A stretch of 64,000 nt of DNA from Gamsiella multidivaricata (lineage: Eukaryota; Mortierellomycota; Mortierellomycetes; Mortierellales; Mortierellaceae), in NCBI RefSeq assembly GCF_025024155.1, contig NW_026251717.1, positions 434,001 through 498,000 of the forward strand, given 5' to 3'. Below, in pieces: positions 11,223-23,846 of this stretch. The translations under genes and the position numbers were made by a program. The notes beneath the pieces are model-generated. The model did not search any database. It was not told where the DNA came from and saw only the letters and a list, made by a program, of their open reading frames with translations. Within the stretch, counting starts at the first letter, position 1. The number at the start of each line of letters is the position of its first letter.

Positions 11223-12899
11223 TCACGGATTTATGCTGGAGGACAGCAAACTGCTCTCCAGCGACTCTGCCTCGCGGACTCTCGCAAGAAGCGTCATGCA
11301 CTGCATTAGCTCTTGGATCTCTTGATCGACAATGTCGCACAATCTGCCCATGGCTAGCGCAATCCCCTGAATCTGGTTGACGGGGTAGCAAAACGATATA
11401 CAGAAGCAGTATGAGAAACTGACATCAAGTCAACGATACTCATTCAATGATCCATAAGGACGTGTACATACCAGTTCACCATTCTTGCTTTCATCTCTGG
11501 ACCATGTTTCCAGCGCAGTCTGGCACTGCCTGATCTGACCCTGCCATAGCTCCAGATTATGATTATCGATCCCGGGAATAGAAAGAACATTGCTCTCGTG
11601 GTCTAGTGTAGCCGAGAAACTCTCGTAGCTGTCCTTGAACGACCCCAGACCGCTAATAACTGCCATGAGCTGATCCCTCTATGATTCGGAAAATGAAGTG
11701 GTATGTGTCATGAGAGCGTTTCGTTGTAGCGAACTGAGGCGACAAAGCCGACCTTACACTTACTTGATATCCGAGCGTAGCCTCGAGCTCCACTAGTTCT
11801 TTTTCAACTTCAAATCGCTGTTTCAAACTCTGCAGCGTTTTCTGTTTGTCCAGGATCAATCGTCCGACCACCTCAAATTGTCCCTAACAAATCATAAATT
11901 ACACTGTGTTAGAACCAAAGCAAGTAAATGACAAAGTTGACAAAATACAGATCTCGCCATCGCCCAAAATAATTACCTCCGCAGACTTTTCTTGTTCTTG
12001 GAAGTGTTGGGCAGCTCTTCGACTCATCTCGTACCACTGCATTAGCCGTACCTGCGACAAATAAAGTTCCTCTTGACGCTTACCAGGTGCAAGCGCTGGT
12101 GGCCGATCTTGACGAACGCTCTTTGTCCCCAGGAATTCGGATGACTTTATCGCAAAGCTCCCACTGATCCAGGGTAATGTCGAGCTGCTTCTTTTATCCT
12201 CAAAGTCCTTCCACTCGTCCGAGTTAGTTAATGACCCTGCCCGTGTGTCCTGGACAGTGATGTTGGTATCGACCATCAATTCTTCAGACGCTGTGTCCCG
12301 AACCCTGCTAGAAGTCTCCGTGTGTAATCTCCAAGAGTGCGTCGGAGGAGGTTTCTTCTCAACACGGTGTGCCGTTGCACCATACCGCCGTACTCCCAAT
12401 GGATGTTGCATAGGTTTGCTCTTCTTTGAGAGAGCGTCAAAATGTTGAATGATTCGCTGGGTATTGAATTCATGCACAGTTGTGTCGCCGTTTTCCCGAT
12501 CGTCTCCTGTCTGCTGCTCCTGTTTTGCGGCGCCATCTGCTTGCTCTGGATCTGTCGCAACGAATTTGCTTACAGGTGTCAGTTTGTTTGCAGAAATAGA
12601 TTTCGTTGGACGGAATATGGACCGACTGAGCGCTGAGGGAGGATGTGGTATTGGTCGACCTGTGCCCCGTACCGAAGTTCTAAGCGACTTGTTTAGCGCC
12701 CGTTCTATGTTGTAAAAACATGGATGCCGTGTTAGCATTCTACGAAAGAATATGCTGAGAGCGTCGTCTTCTGTACCAGTATTAGTGGCGTTCCAATACC
12801 TGCTTGGAATGCCTCCAACTGCCTTCGACGTTCTTGAATCGATAGAAGGACTGGAACGTCCTTGTTGAGATGGGCATCAGGGTCATTGTTAGGGTCCAT
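11223..12899 (-). CDS. HAUS8-like augmin complex subunit (QWRF-type coiled-coil protein)
   Basis: Augmin recruits gamma-tubulin to spindle microtubules so that new microtubules branch from old ones. Five exons join in frame: 12899-12800, 12704-11977, 11883-11764, 11678-11472 and 11372-11223, giving 434 residues, close to the size of animal HAUS8. The first 240 residues are basic, serine-rich and disordered, as in HAUS8 and plant AUG8, where this part binds microtubules. Then comes a helical segment with LSQVRLMQWYEMSRRAAQH, resembling the QWRF region, followed by predicted coiled coil (KQKTLQSLKQRFEVEKELVE) to the C-terminus. The assignment rests on this layout and motif, not on a search; another coiled-coil spindle protein is possible. 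The start is the ATG just before MDPNNDPDAH. Confidence 0.55.
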
Positions 12900-13313
12900 T
12901 CGATCACGATTTCTCTTTGAGATGTAGTTGTGGCATGGAGTGTGCGGAGGTGATTCGAAACAACGTAGTGTCAAATTTCGTGCCTGAAATTTGAACGCAC
13001 AGCTGGCAAGTAAAAGGCTCTTTTGCCTTGTCTACATCCGTGGTGGCGGTGCCATTTCGGCCGGCCATGCCTCGTACATGGTTCGCGAACCAGATCAGCA
13101 GTTCATTCTTAAACAAGTAAGCAGCAAGATCCTTTTGTCAGTGCGCTTGAAAAGTATGAATGCGTTTATTGGCAAGCAAATTGCTAAAGGTATGAATGGT
13201 AGACGAGTATTACGGATTGCGAAAATACTGAAGAAGCAAATGAATGAGCGAAGGAAGGGTTTGCTCTATGTATTGTCTATGTCCTGTATGGATTGTGATT
13301 CGAGAGTCTATTA
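12900..13313. other. Short intergenic stretch between two minus-strand genes
   Basis: About 410 bases separating the transporter stop from the augmin-like start. A plus-strand frame of 114 codons crosses it but has no motif and is not called. Confidence 0.5.
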
Positions 13314-15289
13314 TCATCCGCTGAGGACACGATGAATGTTGGCAGATAGACAGACAAACATGACTAGCCATCCGTACAACATCAGGCATACCGACAGGAT
13401 CTTAGGTCCGGTCCAGGGGTCGTTCTTGTGTAACTTGTAATAGAAGCTGCCAGGCAGGATAAACGAGACTGCGGTCGATCCCGTCGATCCAACAAACGAC
13501 AGCACAATCTCCAGCTCCGAGACGGTGATGGCAATAATATAGCTGGCAATCAGAATGGCGGTGGTCATGACAACGTACTTGACCTGGGGGATTTCCGAAG
13601 CTGGTGCACCGTGGTCGTCAAGTTGGTGGGTGGTAGTGAGTGTTACAGAGGTCGGGGTATGTGGGTGCGCATCATTGTCGTCCGCGTCATGGGCGGTCAA
13701 AGAGTTGTAGGTCTTGTTCTTGCCAAACCGTGTCGTCTCCCAGAGCTCTCCAGCAGCCAAAAGCACTTTATCAAGACATGCCCTGCAAGGATGGCACTGC
13801 AACGGGAACGAGAACATGACCAAGATGACAATGGCAATGCGACCGATGGTCACCAGCAGCGATGCGTTGTACATCTGGATAATGTTACTGCCGACGGCGT
13901 TTCCGAATGTGAGATATCCCAGGACACCGATAATATGATAGACCACGACGGCACTTCCGATTGAGCTGGTGATGATCCTGTTGAGCATGCTCTGGCCGTT
14001 GTCGCTCAGTTCGTTGTACACGGAAAAGATGTTTTGGTGACAAGTAAACGCAAAGACGAAGATCGGCAGTGTCGTCAAGAAATGAGAATTGAACTTCACA
14101 AGGTCGATCTCTTCCTTTGTGGGCAACGGCTGTTCCGGGTTAACATAGTAGTACACCACGATAAAAACCAGATAGACGACGGCGCCGAGGGCCAATGCAC
14201 TGGTGGCCTTGAGCGAGTCCAGTCTCCTGAGGAACGAAATGGGCGCAATGATACCCATGAAAATGGTGATCCAGAATCGACGATCTATCAGGAACCACAA
14301 AATGGGATCCATCTCTCCTGAGCCATCGCCACCTGCCGCAATAAACGCCATTGTGCTCAAAGACCTCACGACGCCGGGCATCAGATCACCGATAATAATG
14401 AGGTACGAGATACCGACACCGAAGCACTTGATCGCAATCGCAAAGTCAAAGATAACGGCTGCCCAAGGGTAGGTGAGCTTGGAGCAGGCAAAGAACGAAG
14501 CGGCACGGCCCTCGGTTCTACTGGCGCTCCTTGTCAAGAAATAAAGTCCCAGTGCAGACGCACAGGCCGAGAAGACGATCATGAAACTTCCAAGCAGCAA
14601 TCCTACAGAGGCCAATGCTCCTGGCTAAAAAAAAAAAAGAGTGACTGGCACATTAGGAGGGAGAGAGAGACATCGAGTAGTGCTTCTGATCTATCCTTGC
14701 TGCTGAGTAACGTACCATGGCCAGCATCCCTGTGCCCAAAATTGTGTTAGCCAAGTTGATTGTCTAACCATGTCCGAAGAGATAAAGCGAATGCAAAGGT
14801 GAGTATACAATCAGAAACGACAGGGCCCAGAGCAATGCATTTCTCGGCTTAGGTCAGGGCACAACTGCTATTATTTCTGCAGGTCCACGACGGATTAATA
14901 TACGGCCCAAACAGAGCGGCAAAGGCGAATGCTCCGCACTTCCCACGCACTGAGGAGTAAGTGAAACAGCGTACCAGGTACAGAGTGGAGTGAAACAGCG
15001 CACCAGGCACAAAGTCAAAAACGAAACAGGGACTTACACAGCTCCAGAAACCAGCTGAGGGGCCGACTTCGCTACCGTGACCCAGATCCTGGTTGTGATG
15101 GGGTCCGTGGTTCAGAAGAGGCGACTCATCAGACGAGGCTCGTTCCTGGTCATGGTTGTGGAGGCGGTGCTGCTGACTGCGGTTGTCTTTAGGCAGGGCA
15201 CTCTCTGGCTGAGTGGCGGTGGTGCTGGAGGAGGGCGAAGGGTGGGCGGGGTGGGCCTCGGTCATGGTTCCGTACGATTTCGCCATCAA
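13314..15289 (-). CDS. Amino-acid transporter, SLC38/AVT (APC superfamily) type
   Basis: Probably moves neutral amino acids across the vacuolar or plasma membrane with a proton or sodium ion. Three exons, 15289-15038, 14763-14716 (16 codons) and 14624-13314, give 536 residues. A polar N-terminus of about 84 residues rich in His, Ser and Asn is followed by the first membrane span, split by an intron, with the family-type NLANTILGTGMLAM motif. About ten further hydrophobic spans follow. CHQNIFSVYNEL in the middle is typical of SLC38/AVT proteins. The short loop HPCRACLDKVL and a His/Thr-rich loop near residue 420 lie before the last three spans. AVT5/6/7-like vacuolar exporters are the nearest named fungal group, but substrate and direction cannot be read from sequence. 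Confidence 0.85.
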
Positions 15290-16757
15290 TTATCAGCCTT
15301 TGCTGGGGATATTTCGTTTCTGCGGTGGGGTGGGGAGAGTGTCCGGTGCAGCAGGAGATGAGGGGGGAGCGGAGAGGCGGGCCCAAGCCAACGACGAAGA
15401 CTAAGGAGGGGTGTGTGCGTATGTGCGGGGCAGGGGGTCGAGCAAGGGGCCGTTGAAGGCGTGAAGGAGGGGATGGAAAAGGATGAAAGATGATGAAGGA
15501 TGGAGGATGAAAGAGGAGGGGATGGTGTGTGTGTGTGTGTGTGTGTAGGTGGTGGTGGTCGAGGCTGGTGCGGGGTCAGAAAATGAAGGTGGAGAATGTG
15601 CTGCACAAAAGTATGAGAAAGTCCTTATTGGGGCAACAAAAAAAAAACTGCACTGAAACTCCTGCGCTGCTCTGCCTCCATCCCTCCTCATAGGCCACCT
15701 CTGTCGGTGCTCTTTGCCCCGCCCATCGATGACGATGCTCCTTGCTTCCATGGAAACACCTCGTTTTTGGAGTAGAGCACCTCTTTTTTTGGAATGGACT
15801 TTGGGACGGGGACAGGATGCACCCTCGAGCCTTGCCTTCTGCGCCCACTATCCTGTGTAGCTCAGGCCCTCCACAGCCGAACCCTATTGGTGTCATCCTC
15901 TACATTCCCCTTCTCTCTCATAACTTGCTTGCAATGTAAAACTACGGCCCAAGGACAGTAATGCGCTTTCGCCAGCCCTGTCAGCAGACTTGATCTGTGC
16001 TGGAGACCGAGCCTTCAAAGATGTGGTATCGATGCTTGCGGGAAGATTAGAAACATAGGCTTCCATCCTGGTTGCAAACTGCTGTTACGTGCGACTGATT
16101 ACCATTGTGGAGTAAAATAAAAATGACGTCGTGCATTTTTGATCGGCCCGGGACGACGGCTGGGGAAGCAGGGCTACACCTTTAGGGGACAGTCCTCATA
16201 ACGTGCTCAAAGTGACTATGGCAAGATCTGGGAGTAACCTGCGAGTTCCATGGGGACATGTTCCTGATTTATCGTAAAGATGATGTCTGCGCGAAGCGGG
16301 GTTCGTGTTCGCTGATCGGACACATAGTTCCAGAGAGTCCTTGTCTGCACTCGTGGATTACAGTGCATCATCTTCTTCGATAATGGGGATAGCGAGCAAA
16401 GGAGCCAGCAAGCTCGCATCACTAGGCCCATTGGGGAAAAAGATGGCGACCAGGGACCCCAATGGCCCATGAGGGGCTCAGTTGGCGATGTTTCGATGCG
16501 TCCGTGGGGCGAAGACACTTTCCGCTCGATCCCCCCCGCACTCCCATCTTCGGCTTCGGCGGTGATTCGCGCTGTTGGAATAAAAACTTCACGTGAAACG
16601 TCTACAACAAGAGACACGCGAGAGAGCACATCTTCCACAGTACAAAGGAATGGTGTGAACCGTTGAGCAAACTTATATCTTCCGTGCTCGCCCGCCTTTT
16701 CCCTCTTTCTGTTTCTTCACTCATCAGTCCTCCTCCATTCCACATTCGAATCTCACA
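15290..16757. other. Divergent intergenic region between the transporter and PEX11
   Basis: Upstream of both genes. It holds a purine-rich tract (15330-15520), a TG dinucleotide run of about 11 units at 15525-15546, and a CT-rich leader directly before the PEX11 ATG. No coding sequence is supported. Confidence 0.55.
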
Positions 16758-18184
16758 ATGACCTCCGCCGTCAGCTTACCCATCAATGTCCAGCCCTGGC
16801 TCAAGTATACCGCCACGACCGTCGGTCGTGACAAGATCTACAGAGCCGTCCAGTATTTCTCCCGCTTCCTCGCCTGGTACCTTCTCCGCCAGGGCGCCAC
16901 CAAGGAGACCGTCGCCCGCTTCAACAACCTCAAGAAGACCCTCGGTCTGTCTCGCAAGCGTAAGTTTATGCATAGCAACAGCAATACATGGACAAGGCAG
17001 GAACGAAGCCGTGCATTCCTTCCCAGCTGGACCTGCACCGGGGAACACAAAGAATCCTGTTCACTTTATCCGAGTATCTTCGAATATAGTGAATTGCACT
17101 TTAGATCTACCATTGTTCTAATGACACTCCTTCTGCAATACTTTTGCATTTTTCATACGACGACTGAACTTGTAACTAACCAACGATCGGTTTCATGCTC
17201 TCCTTCTCATCTTAGTGATGCGCTTCGGTATGGATTCTTAATCACTTTCACACAGCAGTTGCTTTTGCATTGATGAGGAATATATCTATTGACACATGCC
17301 GGATCAATTGGATCATACAAATAATATATAGGCAAGCCCATTGAGCACCTGGAGAACGCTGCCAAGGCCACCTCTGTTGCGGACGACTTCCTGAGATACT
17401 GCACCATCGGCAAGCAATTGGCATATGCTGGCTACTTGACCCTTGATGGTATCATCTTTGTAAGCCATCGGATCTACTCACGCGACCTGTCTAGTCTTTA
17501 TTATGCACAAATCTGCTCTTTCACTGCTGACACGCCTAACACTATGATTACTCTTCTGAAACGGTTGCGTACCTTTGATCCCAGATCGATGGATCGGGAG
17601 CATACAAGTTCAAGAACATCAAGAAGTACAGCGAGCTCGCCAGCCGATTCTGGTTGGCCGGTATCGTTTTTGGCTTCGTCAGCGGTCTCTACAAGACTCG
17701 CCAGATCCAGATCCGTCGCGAGTCTGCTGCCCGCGGTCTTGCTCACAGCGGCGAGGCCGAGAAGTCGAAGGCACGCACCGACCTCAAGAGTCTTGCCAAG
17801 TATGATATGCTTTTTCAACTGTATTTCATATTATCTTCATAAGTTCTCTACGGTATTGTAGTTAACTAACCTGTACCACTCGCGTCATATCATTTTATGT
17901 GAAATAGGGAGCAACACAGCGTCAACAAGCAGCTCCTTCAGGATGGTTTGGATATGCTCATCCCTGCCACTGGCTTGGGATACCTCAACTTGGACGATGG
18001 TGCTGTTGGTCTCATTGGGTAAGTTGTCGTGCTGTCTGCACAGCTTTGCACCTTTGCATTGCTGCTTGCGCATATCTGATGATCCCATCCAACTCAATTG
18101 CTGTTTTTGATACCTGTCTACTTTAGTACGGCCACTGCTATCATGGGTGCTCAGACCCAGTGGCGCAAGGTCAACAAGGCATAA
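16758..18184 (+). CDS. PEX11: Peroxisomal membrane protein PEX11
   Basis: Bends and elongates the peroxisome membrane before division. Six exons, 16758-16959, 17216-17227, 17332-17459, 17585-17799, 17908-18018 and 18127-18184, give 241 residues, close to yeast Pex11. The N-terminus has the amphipathic helix region with QYFSRFLAWYL. The family motif LMRFGKPIEH is rebuilt only if a 12-base micro-exon (17216-17227) is included: it supplies the middle of LMRFG and keeps the frame. Later exons carry KLAYAGY-like (KQLAYAGYLTLDG) and RFWLAGIVFGFVSGLYKTR segments, the latter a likely membrane span, and a C-terminal hydrophobic tail. The assignment is strong; which PEX11 paralogue it is cannot be told. 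Confidence 0.92.
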
Positions 18185-19964
18185 GTTGTGTCGCGCACCA
18201 CGGAATGAAAAATGGCAAACGGCAGGATATAGATGTAGATGTCGATGTAGAGCGAGCAATGGATTCATTTGTCTCGCAATCACAGGGAAAGCGTACGTTC
18301 AGTCGTGCGCAGATTCTGAAAAGACTGAACGTAATAAAGATATTTTTTCTGAAAGATCAGGAAACTGTTGATGAGTGCACATTGGAGCGATATCTGAGCT
18401 CATGAGAAGAAGGACTTTTACTCCTGCAAGTACTCGCCATATTTCCCGTACGTAGAAAAACAGCACAGCAGTGAATTTGGATTTTTTGAGGTCGCCGTAC
18501 CACAGAGGCAAATTCTACCTGATGATTCCTTTCAGGGTCCTCTTGCTTAGATGCAGTTAATACGCGAATAGTAGGACAATATGCTCAAGCTCAGCTCAGG
18601 TTTTGTTTGGATCCGAGAGTGATGCGGCACGAATAATGGTATATCAAGAATATGGAGTTATTATTAAGACTAAAACATGTATACATCACAACTTTGCCAT
18701 CCCCTGAGTCGTTTGGGGAGACATGTGTGTGTAACGATCATCGCGTTCGCAACATGTAGAAGACAGAGCGACGTCATGAAAGAAGGAGGGGTTTTTTCTT
18801 CTTCTTCTTTAAAGATGTGGTTCGGACTCTGACAAGCATTTGCAGCAAGTGCAACGAAGGAGCGTTCAGGAATACACCATGAGGGGCAAAAACCATAGCC
18901 TGGGGGTACACGGCTGCAACGAGGCAAAGTCCTATCAGTCTTGCCCTTTAGTCCACAGTGGAGGAGTATGAGATGAGCGCTGGTTTAAACGCGCAGTGCA
19001 TCTTTCCTATTTCTGCACATAAACACGCACCCCTCACTCCACACACACATACACACACAAATATATACTTTTTTAGTCATAAATGTGCTGTGAGTGTAGC
19101 TAATCTATTAGTTGTCCAGGTCTAAATATGAGAGAAAGAGAGATAGAAAACTCACTCGACAGGAAACGTGCAGAAAAAAAGAAAAAAAGAAAAAAAAAAG
19201 AGCAAGTGCAAGTGTATGAGCAAAAAAGTATGAGTAGCAGACCAGAAGTGCTGTATAGATAGACTAGCCGTTCAATTCAGGAATGAGCTTTTAGATAGAA
19301 AACCCAAGAGCAGACCGATAAAGGAAGCGGCAGCGAGAGATGAGACTAGGAGAGAGAGAGAGAAAGGGAGAGAAGGAAGGATGCTGCATAGGGAGTCGAA
19401 TCTGGAGCGAGGGAGAGGGAGAGGGAGAGAGAGGAAAGCAGCAGCGACTGGAAGGTCAGCAATTGGGACAAGGGTGCGATTCGGCCGGAAACCTGGTAAA
19501 TACTCGGTTGTAGAATGTTCAGGAGGTGCCGAGTATTTCAGCTGGGGCGCGAACAATAAAGTATGACCGAGGAATCGTCTTTTGAGGGAGGGGAGAGCTG
19601 TACAGCAGCATACGACGATCTGGTACAGACCATTATGTAGCCTCTGGCAGGGGTGCGTGGATGTTTCGCTCGGACGTAGGGATGGAGTGTAAAAAGACAC
19701 GAACAGATAACGGAGCCAACAAACAGGCCCGCTGTTCAATGCTGTGTGCCAAAAATAAACGGGTCCACTTATTCATTTCTGATAAATCCAAAATCCTTGT
19801 CGAATCAAGTCCCGGAATTGGAATCGTCCCTGTCTCTCTGATAATATAAAAACTATATTTATTACTCGCCATCATCTCTTCTTCTTTTCCCTCTTTCTCA
19901 TCTCCATCACTCTCCTTCATTCCACCTCTCCTTCCCTCACCCACAACAAGACCCATCTACTACC
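18185..19964. other. Intergenic region between PEX11 and UDP-glucose dehydrogenase
   Basis: Holds the PEX11 3' flank, A/G-rich low-complexity DNA at 19130-19440 and the promoter and leader of the next gene. No supported coding frame is seen. Confidence 0.5.
19845..19850 (+). promoter_or_regulatory. TATA-box-like element upstream of UDP-glucose dehydrogenase
   Basis: TATAAA lies 115 bases before the ATG, followed by a CT-rich leader (19870-19935) of the kind that precedes strongly expressed fungal genes. This is a position-based inference only. Confidence 0.4.
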
Positions 19965-20627
19965 ATGGTTAACATTTGCTGCATCGGTGCCGGTTACGTC
20001 GGTAAGACCTTCTTCCCTATTTTCTGTGCCAGTCTCTATTGATCAGTCCGTGACGATGCTCCACCGTACGCGAAGAAGCGCGAGCCATGCTCTATCATGC
20101 AGGACCACAGAGACCCATCGATCCGAGCACCGTCGTCTTGTAGACTCCCCCTTCCCAAATCGTGTATCTGTCCTGAAAACGAATGGATAATCATGGACGC
20201 CCTCCTCGCCTCTTGTTCGCAGAACTCTTTTCATGCCCCTGAGAAGATTTAAGGTGGACGTGTCGTTTCGTTCCTTACTGACCACCACACCCTACCACGC
20301 GCTTCTTTCATAGGCGGTCCCTCCTGCGCTGTCATCGCCTACCAGTGCCATGATGTCAAGGTCACAATCGTCGACTTGAACCAGGCCCGTATCGATGCCT
20401 GGAACTCGGATGAACTTCCCATCTATGAGCCCGGTCTGGACGAGATCGTCTTTGCTCGCCGCGGCAAGAATTTGTTCTTCACCACTGAGGTTGACCAGGC
20501 CATCATCGACGCCGATCTGATCTTTGTCTCTGTCAACACCCCCACCAAGAAGTCTGGTATGGGTGCTGGCTATGCTGCCGATCTTGCGTAAGTGTCTCGT
20601 TGTTCTACTTTTGATTGTCCTTGCGAA

Positions 20628-20662
<35 letters not shown>

Positions 20663-22004
20663 CGTGCTTCCAGGAGGAATTGGAATTGCATCTCTTCATT
20701 CGAAGGACTGGATTAGATCTGGTTCTGGTCCGAAAGATAATAATAAGGGACTTTCGTCAACAGGAGTTCGGCAATACTCGGCCCCTGGATCAGACCTCAG
20801 GTCTTCAGAAGGAATCAGAATTCAACGTGGATTCAAAAATGGGAAAGGCGAAGAACCCTGGAAAAAATTGTAGATTGTAATTTTAATATCCTTGACGTAC
20901 GCCCCTTCTAAACCAAACAGATACATCGAGACTGCCACCCGCCGCATCGCACAGGTCGCCACCTCGTCCAAGGTTGTCATCGAAAAGTCGACCGTCCCCT
21001 GCCGCACCGCCCAGAGCATGCGCACCATCCTCGAGGCCAACTCGACCAAGGGCATCCGCTTCGATATCCTCTCCAACCCTGAGTTCTTGGCTGAGGGTAC
21101 CGCTATCAAGGACTTGACTGCCCCCGACCGTGTCCTCATCGGATGCCTCCAGACCCCCGAGGGCTTTGCTGCCCAGCAAAAGTTGGTCGACATCTACACT
21201 CGCTGGATCCCTAAGGAGCGTGTCATCACCATGAACTTGTGGTCCTCCGAGTTGTCCAAGCTGGCTGCCAACGCCCTTCTTGCCCAGCGTATCTCCTCCA
21301 TCAATGCCCTCTCTGCTATCTGCGAGGCCACTGGCGCTGACGTCGATGAGGTCGCCTATGCATGCGGTACTGACTCTCGCATTGGACCCAAGTTCTTGAA
21401 GGCCTCGGTCGGTTTCGGTGGCTCTTGTTTCCAGAAGGATATCCTCAACTTGGTCTACCTCAGCGAGCAGCTCCACCTACCTGAGGTTGCTGCCTACTGG
21501 AAGTCTGTCGTCACCATGAACGAATATCAGAAGATGCGCTTCACCCACCGTATTGTTCGTACTCTCTTCAACACCGTCACCTTCAAGCGTATTGCTCTTC
21601 TTGGATTCGCCTTCAAGAAGGACACTGGTGATACGCGCGAATCCGCCGCCATCACCCTCTCCAGCTATCTTATCCAGGAGCGCGCCAACATTGCCATCTA
21701 CGATCCCAAGGTCAGCGCCAAGCAGATCAAGCTGGATCTCACGGAGCCCGGCGTTGGCACCAACGAGGCCGACGTTGAGAAGCACGTCCAGGTCTGCAAG
21801 AGCGCCTATGAGGCATGCAAGGACGCTGCTGCGATCGTTATCTGCACTGAGTGGGACGAGTTCAAGATGCAGCACCTGGACTACCAGAAGATCTTCGACT
21901 CTATGCAGAAGCCCGCCTTCATCTTTGATGGTCGTTTGATCTTAGATGCCCCCAAGCTGAGGGACATTGGTTTCCGCGTCGAGACCATCGGAAAGAGCAT
22001 CTAA
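19965..22004 (+). CDS. UDP-glucose 6-dehydrogenase
   Basis: Oxidises UDP-glucose to UDP-glucuronate in the cytosol with two NAD+, feeding glucuronate-containing wall polymers, which are characteristic of early-diverging fungi. Exons 19965-20001, 20314-20587 and 20921-22004 give 464 residues. The NAD-binding motif GAGYVGGPS is split by the first intron. [20 protein letters not shown] and [11 protein letters not shown] follow in order. The central region has [14 protein letters not shown], and the catalytic cysteine lies in [11 protein letters not shown]. The C-terminal domain has [15 protein letters not shown] and IYDP. Intron 2 contains 31 consecutive A residues. An AATAAA lies near 22183, about 180 bases past the stop. 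The identity is firm. Confidence 0.97.
20631..20661 (+). repeat. Run of 31 A residues inside an intron
   Basis: Lies 43 bases into the second intron of the UDP-glucose dehydrogenase gene. Tracts of this kind recur through the window (for example 23816-23842, 49866-49893) and look like a genome-wide habit, not element tails. Confidence 0.9.
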
Positions 22005-23815
22005 ACATTCTTTTTTCGTCATTGCATTCCTTGATCTTCCTCTCTTTTCCCTGTAGTTGTATATCCATACCTCTCGTCTTTTTTGTCTTTCTTTTTGGTT
22101 CTTTTCTTCTCCATTTCACGGGTTGTATCCTTCACTCTATTTCCCATAGTGCTAAATGGACCTCATACCATTCCATTAAGTTAATAAAAAATGTTTCACA
22201 AATGGCCTTTAGAATCATGCAAGGATGTATCAATAGTTCTTTGACAACCCCGCAGGCTGTGGGACAGTCAGAAGGGCATGCGAGCAGTGCATGAAAAAGA
22301 CGTTCCGTGAGATATTTGACCCATGTGCTCCTTGGCCCAAGCTGCACTCACACCGACAGCGCCTTATGAAGACCCTTATGATGTCTGTAACATGGCAGTT
22401 AGCTCGTTGTAGGCAGCTCAAGGGTAGTCTCCATGCCAATGTATACAAACCCAAAGGAAGCCAAGACAACTACAGCTCCTCCAGGCCAGGCCAGTCCGTC
22501 GAATACCTTTCCTTCTCCGCAGCTACAGGCGCCATAGCAGGCGCAGGAACAGGCCTCCGATGTTGTCCAGTTGTCAGCCCAGGCCCTGTTTGTGGAGATT
22601 GACACAGATGTGGATAGGGATGCCAAAGTGGTTCCTGAAGCCCAGACCCTCAGATCTTCTTAAACGACGCGGAGCTCTTGAGCCACAGCAACAATTTTGT
22701 GTTGTATGATACAATGTCAGGCGTAGACAATAGCGGATACATAAATCAATCAACAGGGGCAAGGACATGCAGACGATCGTCATTATCCCGGTCTATTCTA
22801 GCCCATGGCTCCAATTCGACTTGCATGCATGCAATGCATGTACACATCGTTAGGACGTGTTTGACAGTCTAGGTGACAAGCAACATTGGATTCGCGGTGC
22901 AACAATCCACTTAAAAAAAGGGCAATGCATTCTAAGCAGTGGCAGGCGCGGTTTTGTTGTCGTTTCATGTCGCATGATAACGACCGAGGTACATGGACAT
23001 TCGGGTCACATTGTAGGATTGTCCGCTATTCATTCTCCTGTTGTCGTGCCGTAGCTTATGGCATCCCCATCAAAGATTTTTCCGTACCCCTTTCCCTTGT
23101 CCTCTCTCTCTCTCTTCGATCATTGTATCGTTTTCCATTCTCATGTGTGGCAACACCTTTGTGTTTGCGGGTTGCGGTGGTTTTGAGATAAAAGGAGGTC
23201 AACTGCATGGTACGATAAAGCGCGTTCGAAACGCTTGTAACAGATCAATTGCACCATGGGTGTGTTTTATTCTCCGCATGGTGATGGATGTGGGGGGAAA
23301 GAATAAAATGATACCTTCATTTTTCTTTTTTATTATTATTATTTTTTCTTTTTATTATTTTTTCTTTTTTCTTTTTTCTTTTTTATTCATGTCTACCGGT
23401 TGATGCGCTTTGCATGCAGAACGCATTGAAAGCAGCAAAGGTAATGGTGGCCTACTTCTCTCTGGAGACGACGCACAAAGACAGTTGACCCATTGGACCA
23501 CCATAGCGCGCGCAGGAAAGGAAGAGGCAACAGACGTGAAAGGGATTTGGATTGAGTTAGCCTCCCTCCCCTCCTTTGATTCCTCCTAGAGCCCGCTGCC
23601 CGGCTACCCCAGTCAATGCGTTGAGTAGTTCGGCTTCGATCCATGGAACCCTTCTGTATGTCCAATTTGCTACCCGAGTGAGTGCCCCTTTCTACGTAGG
23701 GCAACAAGTCAGTTTGTGTGTATTTCAGGGTTACCTTTGTGCATCCCTGTCGTACTTGTTGGTGCGTTCCAATGATGACATGAGATAAAGCAGCAGTGAG
23801 TATCGAGCCTGCGTC

Positions 23816-23846
<31 letters not shown>

